DNA of 64,000 nt from Chitinophagaceae bacterium (GCA_016710165.1 JADJLJ010000001.1:992001-1056000); one strand, 5' to 3'; numbered from the stretch's first letter, positions 23,347 through 33,639 are shown. Made by a program: numbers and translations. The notes: generated from the sequence alone by a model not told the origin.

Positions 23347-25845
23347 ATGAAAACAATTTTTCTCCTGGTAACGGCATTGCTGTTATCGGCAATGCTCACC
23401 GCACAGAACAAGCCCGGCAAGATACTGGGCACCATCATCAACCCGGATAAAAAACCGGTGGAGTCTGCCACCATCCAGTTATTAAAGGCCGATAGCAAGG
23501 CACTGGTGAAGGCAGCCATCACCGATAAGGCCGGTAATTTTTCCTTTGAAAGGATCGCCGAAGGAAAGTACATCGTCAGCACATCGGCATCGGGCTTTTC
23601 AAAAAAGATGAGTGAGGTGGTGGAGATCACCGCGGCCAAACCCGATGTGGAACTGGCATCCATCGAACTGAGCAGCCAGGCAAAAGCAATGGAAGGCGTG
23701 ACCGTGGTTGCACAAAAACCTTTTATTGAACAGAAACTCGACCGCACCGTGGTGAACGTTGAAGCATCTCCCACCAATGCAGGCGCCACTGCCCTGGAAG
23801 TGCTGGAAAAATCTCCCGGCGTTAGCGTGGACAACGACGGCAACATCAGCCTGAAGGGAAAACAGGGTGTCATCATCATGATGGATGGGAAACAAACCTA
23901 TCTCTCCGGCGCCGACCTTGCCAATGTATTACGCAACATGCCGGCATCGGCATTGGACCAGATCGAGATCATGAGCAACCCATCTGCAAAATATGATGCA
24001 TCGGGAAATTCAGGGCTCATCAACATCAAAACAAAGAAAAGCAAGACCAAAGGCTCCAACGGAAGCATTACCCTGGGCAACACCAGCGGGCTGTTCCGCA
24101 AGGACGGAAAAGAAGAGATACTGTGGAAGCCCACCGTTTCGGTGAACTATAATTACAAAAAGAATAAAGTAAACTTCTTTACAAATCTTGTTTACAATTA
24201 CCGGGAAGGAAGAGGGGCGCTTGACATCACCAGCCGCTATTACGAGAATGAGAAGCAACTCGACAGCATCAATAAGGTGAATACCTCGTTCCGCTTCCGG
24301 AATAATAATTACACCCTGAAACTGGGCATGGATTATACCCCCAACAAGAAGAATTCATTCGGCATCGTGCTGAACGGGTTTTTATTTGCCGGCCGCCCTA
24401 CCCCAACCACCAATACCACGTTCTCCACGCTGGACGGAACCATATTCTCCCGGTTGAACTCAAAAACGATCAACGAACTGAGCTGGAAGAATTTCAGCAC
24501 CAACCTTAATTACAAACATACATTCGACACTACCGGAACGGAGATCACGCTTGACCTGGATTATGCCCACTACAAGAATGTGTCTGACCAGTTGCTGAGC
24601 ACAGGCTTCTTCGACGGAAATTTTAACCAGACATCCGATTCAATGTACCTGCGTGGTCACCTGCCGTCCGGTATCAACATCTATTCCATCAAATCTGATT
24701 TCACAAAACCATTTAGGAACGGTTTAAGGCTGGAAGCAGGTATCAAATCAAGCTATGTGAAATCGGATAACCTGGTTGATTATGTCCGCAAGTCGGGCAG
24801 CAACTGGGTACCCGATTCACGGAACAACCATTTCATTTACGACGAGAATGTGAATGCAGCATATATCAATGCAAGCAGGGAGTTCAATAAAAAATGGAAT
24901 GTGCAGACCGGTCTGCGCCTGGAGAACACCAATACAAAGGGTGTACAGGTATCAGATAATTCAACCGTTAAGCGCAACTATGTAAGCTTATTCCCCTCTG
25001 CATTTGTTAGCTATACCGTGAATGCAAAGAACATGCTGACCGTTTCTGCCAGCAGGAGGTTGCAGCGCCCCAATTACCAGGACCTGAACCCGTTCACTTT
25101 CTTCCTCGATTCACTGAGTTTCCGCCAGGGTAACCCATACCTCACGCCGCAGTTCTCCTGGAACTATGAACTGAAGCATACATACAATGGTAAGATCACC
25201 AGCACCCTGAATTATACAGCTACCAATGATGTGATCTCGCAGATCATAAAACGGAGGAAGGGAAGCAATAACGAGATCGTCGGTTTCCTTACCATCGACA
25301 ACATCGCCAGATTCACCAACATAGGCCTGGCCATCAGTGCCCCGGTGAAAGTAGCAAAGTGGTGGAACGTGAACCTCTATGGCAATGTGTACCGCAACCA
25401 TTACCAGGGCACGTACATTTCCATTGAAAACAACCAGTCGAATGTGGTTGACCTCGACATTTCCTTTACCTCGTTCAGCTTTAATGTAAACAACAGCTTT
25501 ACCCTGGGCAAAGGATGGATCGCAGAACTGAGCGGCTGGTACAATTATAAAAATGTACAGCAGCTATCGCTGAACAACCCGATGGGCCAGATGAACATCG
25601 GCCTGGCAAAAAATAATTTACTGAAAGGAAAAGCCAGTCTCCGCATAAATGCACGAGACCCCTTTGGCTGGCAGCGTTACAGCGGGCTTACCCGGTACGG
25701 CAATGTGGACATATCCATCCGCAACCGCTGGGACAACCGGCAATACGGCATAAACTTTACCTACCGCTTTGGAAAGCAGCAGGGACAGAGCCGCCGCAAA
25801 TCTGCCACCGAAGAAGAACAACAGAGAGTGGGTGCAGGAAGCTAA
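23347..25845 (+). CDS. outer membrane beta-barrel (TonB-dependent receptor-like) protein
   Basis: The 832-residue protein has a signal peptide (MKTIFLLVTALLLSAMLTAQ), a carboxypeptidase-regulatory-like beta domain (GKILGTIINPDKKPVESATI) and a plug-like region (LEVLEKSPGVSVDNDGNISL, MMDGKQTYLSGADLANVLRN, ASALDQIEIMSNPSAKYDAS). A large beta-barrel of the OMP_b-brl_3 type follows. The family imports unknown ligands or acts with TonB. No SusD partner is adjacent, so it is not part of a polysaccharide locus here. The last residues are rich in Q and R. Confidence 0.92.
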   Translation: MKTIFLLVTALLLSAMLTAQNKPGKILGTIINPDKKPVESATIQLLKADSKALVKAAITDKAGNFSFERIAEGKYIVSTSASGFSKKMSEVVEITAAKPDVELASIELSSQAKAMEGVTVVAQKPFIEQKLDRTVVNVEASPTNAGATALEVLEKSPGVSVDNDGNISLKGKQGVIIMMDGKQTYLSGADLANVLRNMPASALDQIEIMSNPSAKYDASGNSGLINIKTKKSKTKGSNGSITLGNTSGLFRKDGKEEILWKPTVSVNYNYKKNKVNFFTNLVYNYREGRGALDITSRYYENEKQLDSINKVNTSFRFRNNNYTLKLGMDYTPNKKNSFGIVLNGFLFAGRPTPTTNTTFSTLDGTIFSRLNSKTINELSWKNFSTNLNYKHTFDTTGTEITLDLDYAHYKNVSDQLLSTGFFDGNFNQTSDSMYLRGHLPSGINIYSIKSDFTKPFRNGLRLEAGIKSSYVKSDNLVDYVRKSGSNWVPDSRNNHFIYDENVNAAYINASREFNKKWNVQTGLRLENTNTKGVQVSDNSTVKRNYVSLFPSAFVSYTVNAKNMLTVSASRRLQRPNYQDLNPFTFFLDSLSFRQGNPYLTPQFSWNYELKHTYNGKITSTLNYTATNDVISQIIKRRKGSNNEIVGFLTIDNIARFTNIGLAISAPVKVAKWWNVNLYGNVYRNHYQGTYISIENNQSNVVDLDISFTSFSFNVNNSFTLGKGWIAELSGWYNYKNVQQLSLNNPMGQMNIGLAKNNLLKGKASLRINARDPFGWQRYSGLTRYGNVDISIRNRWDNRQYGINFTYRFGKQQGQSRRKSATEEEQQRVGAGS

Positions 25846-25869
25846 AGTATAGTTGGTGTTGTTTCAAAG

Positions 25870-25897
25870 ACCATCCGTGATTGGCGGATGGTTTTTT
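25870..25897 (+). terminator. terminator after the TonB-like gene
   Basis: ACCATCCG (25870-25877) and CGGATGGT (25885-25892) form a perfect 8-bp stem, followed by T-rich sequence. Confidence 0.85.
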
Positions 25898-25920
25898 ATT
25901 TTAAGAACAACCCATGAATT

Positions 25921-26051
25921 GGTAGTGTCCTATTTTGAATATTTTGTGACCTGTCATGCTGAGGAACGAATCATCTCAGGTTAAACAAACGATCCTGATC
26001 AGGAGATCCTTCGTTCCTCAGGATGACAATCATTCAAAACAGGACACTACC
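25921..26051. mobile_element. 131-bp MITE with GGTAGTGTCC ends, copy 1
   Basis: The left end GGTAGTGTCCTATTTTGAAT and the right end (TTCAAAACAGGACACTACC) are terminal inverted repeats, and the interior is also palindromic (TCATGCTGAGGAACGAA against TTCGTTCCTCAGGATGA). The flanking octamers CATGAATT and CATGAACC match at 6 of 8 positions, a decayed 8-bp target duplication. No coding capacity. Copy 2 is at 40123-40273 in the opposite orientation. Confidence 0.88.
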
Positions 26052-26135
26052 CATGAACCATTCACTTTTGTAATCACAATAAATATCTGCACCTTTAAGA
26101 GCGTAAAAATCATTCCGCTAAAAAATTCATACACA

Positions 26136-26975
26136 ATGAAACCGTCTTTTCTTTTGGTCTTTATCTTATCCGCCGGCCTTTCATACGCCCAGCCTTCCAA
26201 CGAAAAGGGTAAACCATTCATCCTCGGCCTGGTGGACGAACTGCCCTCAACCATACTGGCAGAAAAGCGGGTACTGAATATTTATCTTCCCGAAGGCTAT
26301 GCCCAGAACGATACAGCCAGGTACCCCGTGGTTTATTTACTGGATGGTTCGGCGGATGAGGACTTTATCCATATAACCGGGCTTTACCAGTTCAACAATT
26401 TTTCCTGGATCAACCGGGTGCCAAAATCCATCATCGTGGGCATCGCCAACGTTGACCGGGAAAGGGATTTCAGTTATCCCGCCAGCATTGCAGAAAATAA
26501 AAAGAATTATCCCAATGCCGGTGGCTCGGAAAAGTTCATCGCCTTCCTTGAAAAAGAACTGCAACCTTATATAGCAAAGAAGTACAGAACAGCCCGGTCC
26601 AGAACCATCATCGGGCAATCACTCGGCGGCCTGCTGGCAACGGAGATCTTATTAAAGAAGCCGGCACTGTTCGATCAATACATCATCATTAGTCCGAGCC
26701 TCTGGTGGGACAATGGTTCCCTGCTGAAACTAAAACCGGCACCGGTTGATGCCAGGACCGGCGTGTACATCGGCGTGGGCAAAGAAGGATTGGGACCGGG
26801 CACCATCCCGCATGTGATGGAAGTGGATGCAAACATACTGGCAGACAAACTGAGAACGGAAGCCAAAAACCTTACCGTTCATTTTGATTACCTGCCCCAG
26901 GAGGACCATGCCACGGTTTCCCACCAGGCTGTATTCAATGCGCTGCGGCTTTTTGTACCCGGGGGCAGCAGATAA
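26136..26975 (+). CDS. secreted esterase of the Fes/D family (alpha/beta hydrolase)
   Basis: The frame is open from 25956, but that part reads through the MITE; the start at 26136 (MKPSFLLVFILSAGLSYAQ) gives a signal peptide. The 279-residue protein has the nucleophile elbow IIGQSLGGLLATE, the Asp and His regions near EDHATVSHQAVF at the C-terminus, and VVYLLDGS at the N-terminus. This is the putative-esterase family that includes enterochelin esterase and mycolyl transferase. Substrate unknown. Confidence 0.9.
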   Translation: MKPSFLLVFILSAGLSYAQPSNEKGKPFILGLVDELPSTILAEKRVLNIYLPEGYAQNDTARYPVVYLLDGSADEDFIHITGLYQFNNFSWINRVPKSIIVGIANVDRERDFSYPASIAENKKNYPNAGGSEKFIAFLEKELQPYIAKKYRTARSRTIIGQSLGGLLATEILLKKPALFDQYIIISPSLWWDNGSLLKLKPAPVDARTGVYIGVGKEGLGPGTIPHVMEVDANILADKLRTEAKNLTVHFDYLPQEDHATVSHQAVFNALRLFVPGGSR

Positions 26976-27040
26976 GAAATAATAGAATTCATATTGATAT
27001 GAAACCAGACCTTTGTGTAAATAAATAATTTTTCCGCATC

Positions 27041-27904
27041 ATGAGCCAGCAAATGCCACCCCTTATTAAACCAGGCGAATTGCTCTTATTGTACCGCACA
27101 AAAGAGATCATCCTTATTGATGCAAGCCCGGGCAACCCTTCAAAAGAACGGTATAAGGAAAAGCACCTGGACCGGGCATTGTATGTTGACCTGGATACGC
27201 AACTGGCAGCAATAAAACCGGATGCAGCAAATGGAGGCAGGCATCCCCTTCCAGCCCCGGAACAATTTTCCGGAACATTAAGCAGTCTTGGCATAACCCC
27301 AACAAGTCACGTAGTGGTTTATGATGAGAAAAACGGATCAAATGCAGCGGCCCGGTTTTGGTGGATGCTCAGGTCAGCCGGGCATAGTAAGGTACAGGTA
27401 CTTGACGGCGGTTTTGAAGCAGCCGTGAAAGCCGGGTTCCCGCTCAGTTCAAAGACAGAACTGCCTGCACAGACCGGTACATACCGTTTTGAAAAATGGC
27501 TGCTTCCGTTAGCGGATATCGATGAGGTGGATAAAGTCCGGCTGAATAAAGATTTCCTGGTGGTGGATGTACGGGATCATGAACGGTTCATTGGAGCAAA
27601 GGAGCCGATCGATCTTATTGCCGGACATATCCCGGGTGCGGTCAATATTCCTTTCAGCAGCAACCTGGACCCGGATGGTTCTTACTTACTGCCGGAAGAA
27701 CTGCGTAGAAAATATGCGGAAGCATTTGCAGGAGTGAAACCGGAAAATATCATAGTGCATTGCGGTTCTGGTGTAACGGCCTGTCATACACTTCTGGCAT
27801 TGGACCATGCCGGCATCCCGATGCCGAAACTATACGTGGGTTCCTGGAGTGAGTGGTCGAGAAATGACCGGCCGATAGCAACAATAGCCAACGATCAAAA
27901 ATAA
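27041..27904 (+). CDS. sulfurtransferase (two-domain rhodanese)
   Basis: The 287-residue protein has two rhodanese domains. The second carries the active-site loop CGSGVTAC with catalytic C241. CGSGVTA is the loop type of 3-mercaptopyruvate/thiosulfate sulfurtransferases of the SseA group. It would move sulfane sulfur to an acceptor such as cyanide or a thiol. It is a single gene followed by a 9-bp repeat array. Confidence 0.93.
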   Translation: MSQQMPPLIKPGELLLLYRTKEIILIDASPGNPSKERYKEKHLDRALYVDLDTQLAAIKPDAANGGRHPLPAPEQFSGTLSSLGITPTSHVVVYDEKNGSNAAARFWWMLRSAGHSKVQVLDGGFEAAVKAGFPLSSKTELPAQTGTYRFEKWLLPLADIDEVDKVRLNKDFLVVDVRDHERFIGAKEPIDLIAGHIPGAVNIPFSSNLDPDGSYLLPEELRRKYAEAFAGVKPENIIVHCGSGVTACHTLLALDHAGIPMPKLYVGSWSEWSRNDRPIATIANDQK

Positions 27905-27940
27905 AAGGACCTGCAGGAGGTTCCCACACCCGAACCCTCC

Positions 27941-28040
27941 CAACGACTTAAACGACTTAAACGATTTAAACGATTTAAACGACTTCAACGACTTAAACGA
28001 TTTAAACGATTTAAACGACTTAAACGACTTCAACGATTTT
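27941..28040. repeat. AACGACTTAAACGATTTAA 9-bp array
   Basis: About ten units of (AACGAYTTA) with a 9-10 bp period fill the gap between the sulfurtransferase and the next gene. It is related to the array at 12306-12434. Confidence 0.9.
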
Positions 28041-28054
28041 CTTACCTTGTTCCC

Positions 28055-28576
28055 ATGGTCTCATTCAGTACCACCATATTGAAATTCGACAGGCAGGGAG
28101 AAAAGACCGGCTGGACATACATTGTTATCCCGGCAACCGTTGCCAAAAAATTAAACCCCGGTGTAAAGAGGTCATATCGTGTAAAGGGCAAATTAGATGC
28201 GTATAAAATTGAAAAGACAGCACTGATCCCGATGGGTGAAGGTGATTTCATCATTCCCATCAATGCCGCCATACGCAAAGGCCTGGGCAAAAGAAAAGGA
28301 GCCACTGTTAAAGTACAACTCGAAATTGATCATTCGCCCATATTGCCACCCGGCGAACTGATCGAATGTTTGAAGGATGAACCCGAAGCATACAAGTATT
28401 TTAATTCCCTTCCGCAAAGCCACCGCAATTATTTCACCAAATGGATCGGATCGGCAAAAACAGAACCCACCAAAATAAAAAGAATAGCGTTGGTGATAAA
28501 GACCATGGTACGCAAAATGGACTTTGGCGCAATGCTGCGGGAGGAACGGGATGAGCGGAGGAGATCAGGAAAGTGA
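28055..28576 (+). CDS. DUF1905/YdeI-type protein
   Basis: The 173-residue protein has an N-terminal DUF1905 beta domain (VIPATVAKKLNPGVKRSYRV and PINAAIRKGLGKRKGATVKV). A C-terminal YdeI/OmpD-associated helical segment follows (LPQSHRNYFTKWIGSAK, the pattern PxxxRxxxxxWI.sA). The family has been linked to peptide or bacteriocin tolerance, but the role is unclear. The box TACCTTGT just upstream (from about 28042) may serve as promoter. Confidence 0.88.
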   Translation: MVSFSTTILKFDRQGEKTGWTYIVIPATVAKKLNPGVKRSYRVKGKLDAYKIEKTALIPMGEGDFIIPINAAIRKGLGKRKGATVKVQLEIDHSPILPPGELIECLKDEPEAYKYFNSLPQSHRNYFTKWIGSAKTEPTKIKRIALVIKTMVRKMDFGAMLREERDERRRSGK

Positions 28577-28578
28577 AA

Positions 28579-28850
28579 CGGGATGCAGGATACAGGATTC
28601 AGGATACAGGATACAAGATACCGGATACAGGATTCAGGATACAGGATTCAGGATGCAGGATACAGGATTCAGGATGCAGGATGCAGGATTCAGGATGCAG
28701 GATGCAGGATACGAGATAGATTTCAACTATGTAAAACTTTTCAAAAGACAACTGAGAACATCTGGTATCTTGTATCTGGTATCTTGTATCTTGTATCCGG
28801 TATCTTGTATCCGGCATCTTGTATCCGGCATCTTGTATCCGGTATCCGGC
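28579..28850. repeat. GATACAGGAT-type 10-bp array, two inverted arms
   Basis: The left arm (28579-28722) is about 14 units of GGATACAGGATTCAGGATGC; the right arm (28761-28850) is the reverse complement (GTATCTTGTATCCGGTATC). It fills the space between convergent genes; the right arm touches the stop codon of the minus-strand gene. The open frames across it on both strands (e.g. repeating IQDTGFRMQD) are products of the repeat. Confidence 0.9.
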
Positions 28851-28851
28851 A

Positions 28852-30898
28852 TCATCGTATTAAAATCGTCGTTCCCTTCTGCTCCACCCGTTTACCCGTT
28901 TCACTATGGGTATACTGCAGTATCCACACATAGGTGGCCGGGTCAACGCCTTGCCCCTTGAAATTGCCGTCCCATTTTTTTGTCCAGTCACTTGTTTCAA
29001 ACAGCAACTGGCCAAAACGGTTGTAAACCCTGAACTTCAGTTCTGTGGCCTTGTACGCATTAAGCGGGTACAGGAAATCATTCAGCCCGTCGCCGTTGGG
29101 CGTGAATGCATTGGGTACAGCTATATAACAGCTGTTGGGTATTATTATTTTTGTGTGGCCGTATCAAAACAGCCATAATTATTCTGAACAATCAGTCTTG
29201 GAAAAACAGTTCTCGTTGCGGAAGCCGCCAGGTACGATTGCGCCGGCGGTGACTGCAGGTTGCTGGTATTGCCATTCCCGAAATCCCAGCTCCAGGAAAC
29301 GATATTGCCGATGCTGTTGTCTTTGAATTGCGCCTGTTCATTGGGGCACAGCACCGCGTTTGTTTCAAAAGCAGCGTTCAGTTCATTATCCAGGAATATG
29401 GGTACCACAGCGCTGGTATCGCTGCACACGCCGTTGGAAACGATCAGTTGGGTTTGTTTCTGTCCGAACGTTGCATATATGATGGAGGGATTCTGCAACG
29501 TACTCCGCCGCAGGTTATCAAAATTCCATTTCCATACATTCACTTCATTTCTTCCATCGTGGAAATAATTGATGGTGTCACGCTGGCAACCAATCTGTAT
29601 GTTGTAGGTGAAATCCGCATTCACTGTATCCTTTGTATTAAAATTCAGCACAGAACCTGCCGGGGTGAACTGGTTGCATTCATCGCCGATGGTATTCCCG
29701 TCACTGCCGGTTACCAGGCGTATCTCGTAGGTACCTTTTGTTTGTATGGGTGCCGACAATTGTACTTTAATGAGGGATGTCAATCCGTCTGCTGAACAAT
29801 TACCCGATGCACCGGTAACAGTAACCGGTGTTGTACCCGAAAGCAGGGTCACCACAAAATCACTTCCGTTGGCCGCAATGGTACTGCATTTTATATTTTT
29901 CCGGAAAACCAGCTGGATCTCATCAGGACTGCATCCGGGTTTGGTAAGACTGTCCATTGGTGTTGGCAGCAACGGGTATACGATCAACGGAATACTTTCC
30001 CCTGCGGGAATATTACGGTCGCAGTTATCCCGGATGGTATTGCCATCGGTTCCGTTTTGTATGGTGATGGTATAATTTCCGGGAGGCAGCGGCGCATCCA
30101 GTGTTAGTGTCAGTGAATCCATATCAAAGCCGGTAGTACATCCAAATCCGGTGGCAGCGGTCACATTCGCCAATGGAGGAGTGATGGTAAATTCGGAGCC
30201 GGTACCGGTAAGGCTGTTGCATTTCATCCGCTTGTTCATCTTGATGGTGGTGGTGGTTCCATCGCAGGCGGCTTTTGCACTTAACAGGTGGGGTTCCTTC
30301 GGATCGGTGATACTTGCGCTGCCTCCTGTAAAAGTAAGATCGTATCCAGTTGTACTCCTTGTCCAGTTTGTGACCATGAGCAGATAATCACGCCCGGTTG
30401 TGATCGTTGGCATAGCATTGAAAGGCGTATTTCCATTGGCCGATCCTTCGCAGTGAACATTTCCTGAAGCGCCTGCCCTGCAACCGGTAGGTGATTCAGG
30501 AAATGGCGCAGGTCCGCTGCCTGCCCCATAAAGATTGATAGAGATCGCCAGGGCCGGGTTCGAAAAAACATCATTTGGATTACGCCCCGTGATATCAAAC
30601 AGCACCCAATCATAATCATCTGTACTTGAAATACCGCTGATCAGAAATCCCAAAGTGCCCGTTTGATAACAGGTGAACTTATACCAGAAGGAACTGCTCG
30701 AAGTAATGCCTATGGAACAACCAGTCTGGGCAACATTAGGTCCATCGCAATTGGTCACCTGGTCCTGGTGAAATACGGATGTTCCGCAAACAGGAATGGC
30801 TTTATCCGGGGTCATTCGGGCAGGGAACAGGGTTGTGCTTTTGCACTTAAAACAACAGAAACAGTAATGATTAAAAGAGTAAAGATTTTTTTGGCCAT
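28852..30898 (-). pseudogene. T9SS cargo protein with CHU_C domain, two frameshifts
   Basis: A signal peptide (MAKKIFTLLIITVSVVLSAK, start 30898) stops at about 30816, one frame off from the main frame that begins with MTPDKAIPVCGTSVFHQDQV. The main frame (30815 to 29145) has Ig/PKD-like domains such as WKWNFDNLRRSTLQNPSIIY and WSWDFGNGNTSNLQSP. It stops at a T5/A5 run (29148-29152), and the last 95 residues continue in another frame (VPNAFTPNGDGLNDFLYP to GTTILIR), the gliding/T9SS type-B sorting domain. Restoring one base at each site gives a ~680-residue secreted surface protein. Either a real pseudogene or two assembly errors. Confidence 0.75.
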
Positions 30899-31023
30899 AC
30901 GTGCTGTAAAATTATTGTAAAGACACGTTATATTGTCTTTACGCTGCAAGTGTTAATACGATTTTAACAGGTTGGATGATGAGAAGCAGGGAATTACATA
31001 ATTAACGAGGGCCGTTCATGCTT

Positions 31024-33627
31024 CTATTTTACTTTTCCTTTAATTTCCTGGAGCTTAAGCAGGGCTTCCACCGGGGTGAGGCGGTTGATGTCCACTTCTT
31101 CCAGCAGTTTTCTTATTTCATCAAAAGTCATGGAGTGGGCGTCAAAAATACTGAGCTGCATTTTTGGGGTGGATAATTTTTTCAGGTTACTGTCAAGGGA
31201 AGCCGCCTGTCCTCCTTCCCTGCTTTCTTCCAACTGTTTTAAGATCTCATTGGCCCGATCGATCAATGCCGGCGGCATGCCTGCCATACGGGCCACATGA
31301 ATACCGAAGCTATGGGTGCTTCCGCCCGGGGCAAGCTTACGCAGGAAGATTATCTTATTGCCGACCTCTTTATTGGTTACGTGGTAATTTTTGATGCCGG
31401 AGAATTTATTCTCCAGTTCATTCAGTTCGTGGTAGTGTGTGGCAAATAATGTTTTGGGCTGATGGGGTGAATTGTGTAAGAATTCAGCGATACTCCATGC
31501 AATACTGATGCCATCATAGGTGGATGTTCCCCTGCCGATCTCATCCAGCAATATCAGGCTCCGTTTGGTAAGGTTGTTGATGATGCTTGCTGTTTCATTC
31601 ATTTCCACCATGAACGTGCTTTCGCCACCGCTTAAATTATCGCTGGCCCCTACCCGGGTGAATATTTTATCGGTCAGGGGGATCCTTGCATCACTTGCCG
31701 GGACAAAACTTCCCATATGTGCCATCAACGTGATCAATGCGGTCTGCCGCAGCAATGCACTCTTACCACTCATGTTGGGGCCGGTTAAAATGATGATCTG
31801 CTGCGTGGAGGGATCCAGGTAAATATCGTTGGCAATATAGGATTCGCCCACCGGCAGGTTCCTTTCGATCACCGGGTGACGGCTGTCTTTGATATCGAGG
31901 ATGAAGTTATCCTCCAGCATAGGCTTTTTATAACCAAAGTAAATTGCGTTATTGGCAAAACAACAGAGGCAATCCAGCACCGCCATCACATGACCATTCA
32001 CCTGCATGGGGGCAATGTAATCCTGCAGTTCATTCAGCAGTTCTTCAAAGAGCTGCATCTCGATCTGCAGCATCTTGTCTTCTGCACCCACGATCTTTTC
32101 CTCGTACTCCTTTAATTCCGGGGTGATGTAACGCTCTGCATTGACAAGCGTCTGTTTGCGTATCCAGGTACCGGGCACTTTTGTTTTGTGCGCATGCGTT
32201 ACTTCCAGGTAATAACCAAACACATTGTTGAAACTGATCTTCAGGGAAGAAATGCCTGTTGCCAGTGCTTCCTTCTGTTGCAGTTCGATCAGGTAATCCT
32301 TACCCCCGCTGGCAATTTTACGCAATGCATCCAGTTCCTCATTCACGCCGGCAGCGATCACCGAGCCCCTGGATGCCGCCGCAGGAGGGTTTTCATTCAG
32401 CTCTTTCAGGATCTTATCCAGGATATATTTACAGGGGTTCAGCGAATCTCCCAGTCTTTTCAGATAATCGTTTGACGAATGCTCACAAAGGGACCTTATC
32501 AGTTCTGTTTGCTGCAGTCCTTTGGCGATCTGGAGAACTTCTCTTGGGTTCACTTTCTTAAGCGGCACTTTGCTCACCAGCCGTTCCACATCGCCTGCCT
32601 GTTTGATGTACTGGGCGATCTTATTCCGCAGGTCAACTTCTTTTATCAGGAACTCCACTGCATTCAGCCGCTCATTTATTTTTGAGATGCTGTTCAGTGG
32701 CAGAACCATCCAGCGTTTCAGCAACCTTGCCCCCATGGCAGATACTGTATTGTCCAGCACTTTCAGCAGGGTATTGCTGCCTTCGCTGCCGCCGAATAAT
32801 TCCAGGTTTCGGATGGTGAAACGGTCCATCCATAAATGCTCTTCCCGGTCGATGCGCTGGATGGAAGTGATATGGCCAAGGTTGGGATGCTCTGTATCCT
32901 TTAAATAATGCAGGATGGCGCCCGCTGCAACGATGCCCGTCCTCATTCCTTCAATGCCGAACCCCTTCAGGCTGTGCGTGCCAAAATGCTTCAATAAACT
33001 TTCGGTGGCATAGGCTTCGGCAAATATCCATTCCTCCAGGGTGTAGGTAAAGAATTTGGTACCGAAGTTTTCCTTAAAATACCGCTGCTGGTTGCGCTGA
33101 AAGATCACTTCTGCAGGCTTAAGACTTTGCAGTAATTTATCGGCATATTCCTTATCGCCCTCCGCAACAAAGAATTCGCCGGTACTTATATCGAGAAATG
33201 CGATCCCGGTCCTGTCTTCTTCAAAATGCAGGGCCGCTAAAAAATTATTGCTGCTGTGTTCTAGCAATTTATCGCTGGTGGCAACTCCGGGAGTAACAAG
33301 TTCGGTCACGCCACGCTTTACAATTCCTTTCGCCAGTTTTGGGTCTTCCAGCTGGTCGCAGATGGCGACACGGTAGCCTGCTTTTACCAGTTTATGCAGA
33401 TAGGTATCTAAAGCATGGTGGGGAAATCCCGCCAGTTCTGATGCAGCCGGATTGCCGTTATTGCGCCTGGTCAAAGTGATCCCCAGTACAGAAGAGGTTG
33501 TGATTGCATCCTGGCCAAAAGTTTCATAAAAATCCCCTACCCTGAAAAGCAAAATGGCATCCGGGTATTTAGCCTTGATGGCATTGTGTTGTTGCATTAA
33601 GGGGGTTTCTGCCGTAGCTTTAGCCAT
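31024..33627 (-). CDS. mutS: DNA mismatch repair protein MutS
   Basis: The family start MAKATAETPLMQQHNAIKAK is at 33627 (the frame is open to 33702). The 867-residue protein has the mismatch-binding motif DFYETFGQDA with the FxE element, the Walker A motif LTGPNMSGKSALLRQ, and LLDEIGRGTSTYDG (Walker B and the dimer interface). It recognises mismatches and recruits MutL. The length is usual. Confidence 0.97.
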   Translation of the reverse strand: MAKATAETPLMQQHNAIKAKYPDAILLFRVGDFYETFGQDAITTSSVLGITLTRRNNGNPAASELAGFPHHALDTYLHKLVKAGYRVAICDQLEDPKLAKGIVKRGVTELVTPGVATSDKLLEHSSNNFLAALHFEEDRTGIAFLDISTGEFFVAEGDKEYADKLLQSLKPAEVIFQRNQQRYFKENFGTKFFTYTLEEWIFAEAYATESLLKHFGTHSLKGFGIEGMRTGIVAAGAILHYLKDTEHPNLGHITSIQRIDREEHLWMDRFTIRNLELFGGSEGSNTLLKVLDNTVSAMGARLLKRWMVLPLNSISKINERLNAVEFLIKEVDLRNKIAQYIKQAGDVERLVSKVPLKKVNPREVLQIAKGLQQTELIRSLCEHSSNDYLKRLGDSLNPCKYILDKILKELNENPPAAASRGSVIAAGVNEELDALRKIASGGKDYLIELQQKEALATGISSLKISFNNVFGYYLEVTHAHKTKVPGTWIRKQTLVNAERYITPELKEYEEKIVGAEDKMLQIEMQLFEELLNELQDYIAPMQVNGHVMAVLDCLCCFANNAIYFGYKKPMLEDNFILDIKDSRHPVIERNLPVGESYIANDIYLDPSTQQIIILTGPNMSGKSALLRQTALITLMAHMGSFVPASDARIPLTDKIFTRVGASDNLSGGESTFMVEMNETASIINNLTKRSLILLDEIGRGTSTYDGISIAWSIAEFLHNSPHQPKTLFATHYHELNELENKFSGIKNYHVTNKEVGNKIIFLRKLAPGGSTHSFGIHVARMAGMPPALIDRANEILKQLEESREGGQAASLDSNLKKLSTPKMQLSIFDAHSMTFDEIRKLLEEVDINRLTPVEALLKLQEIKGKVK

Positions 33628-33639
33628 GGGCGGCAAAAA

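Noticed and set aside
28583..28933. Open frames with repeating IQDTGFRMQD peptides on both strands
   Set aside because: They are translations of the 10-bp array; an array of this period stays open in several frames and no start signal or homology supports a protein.
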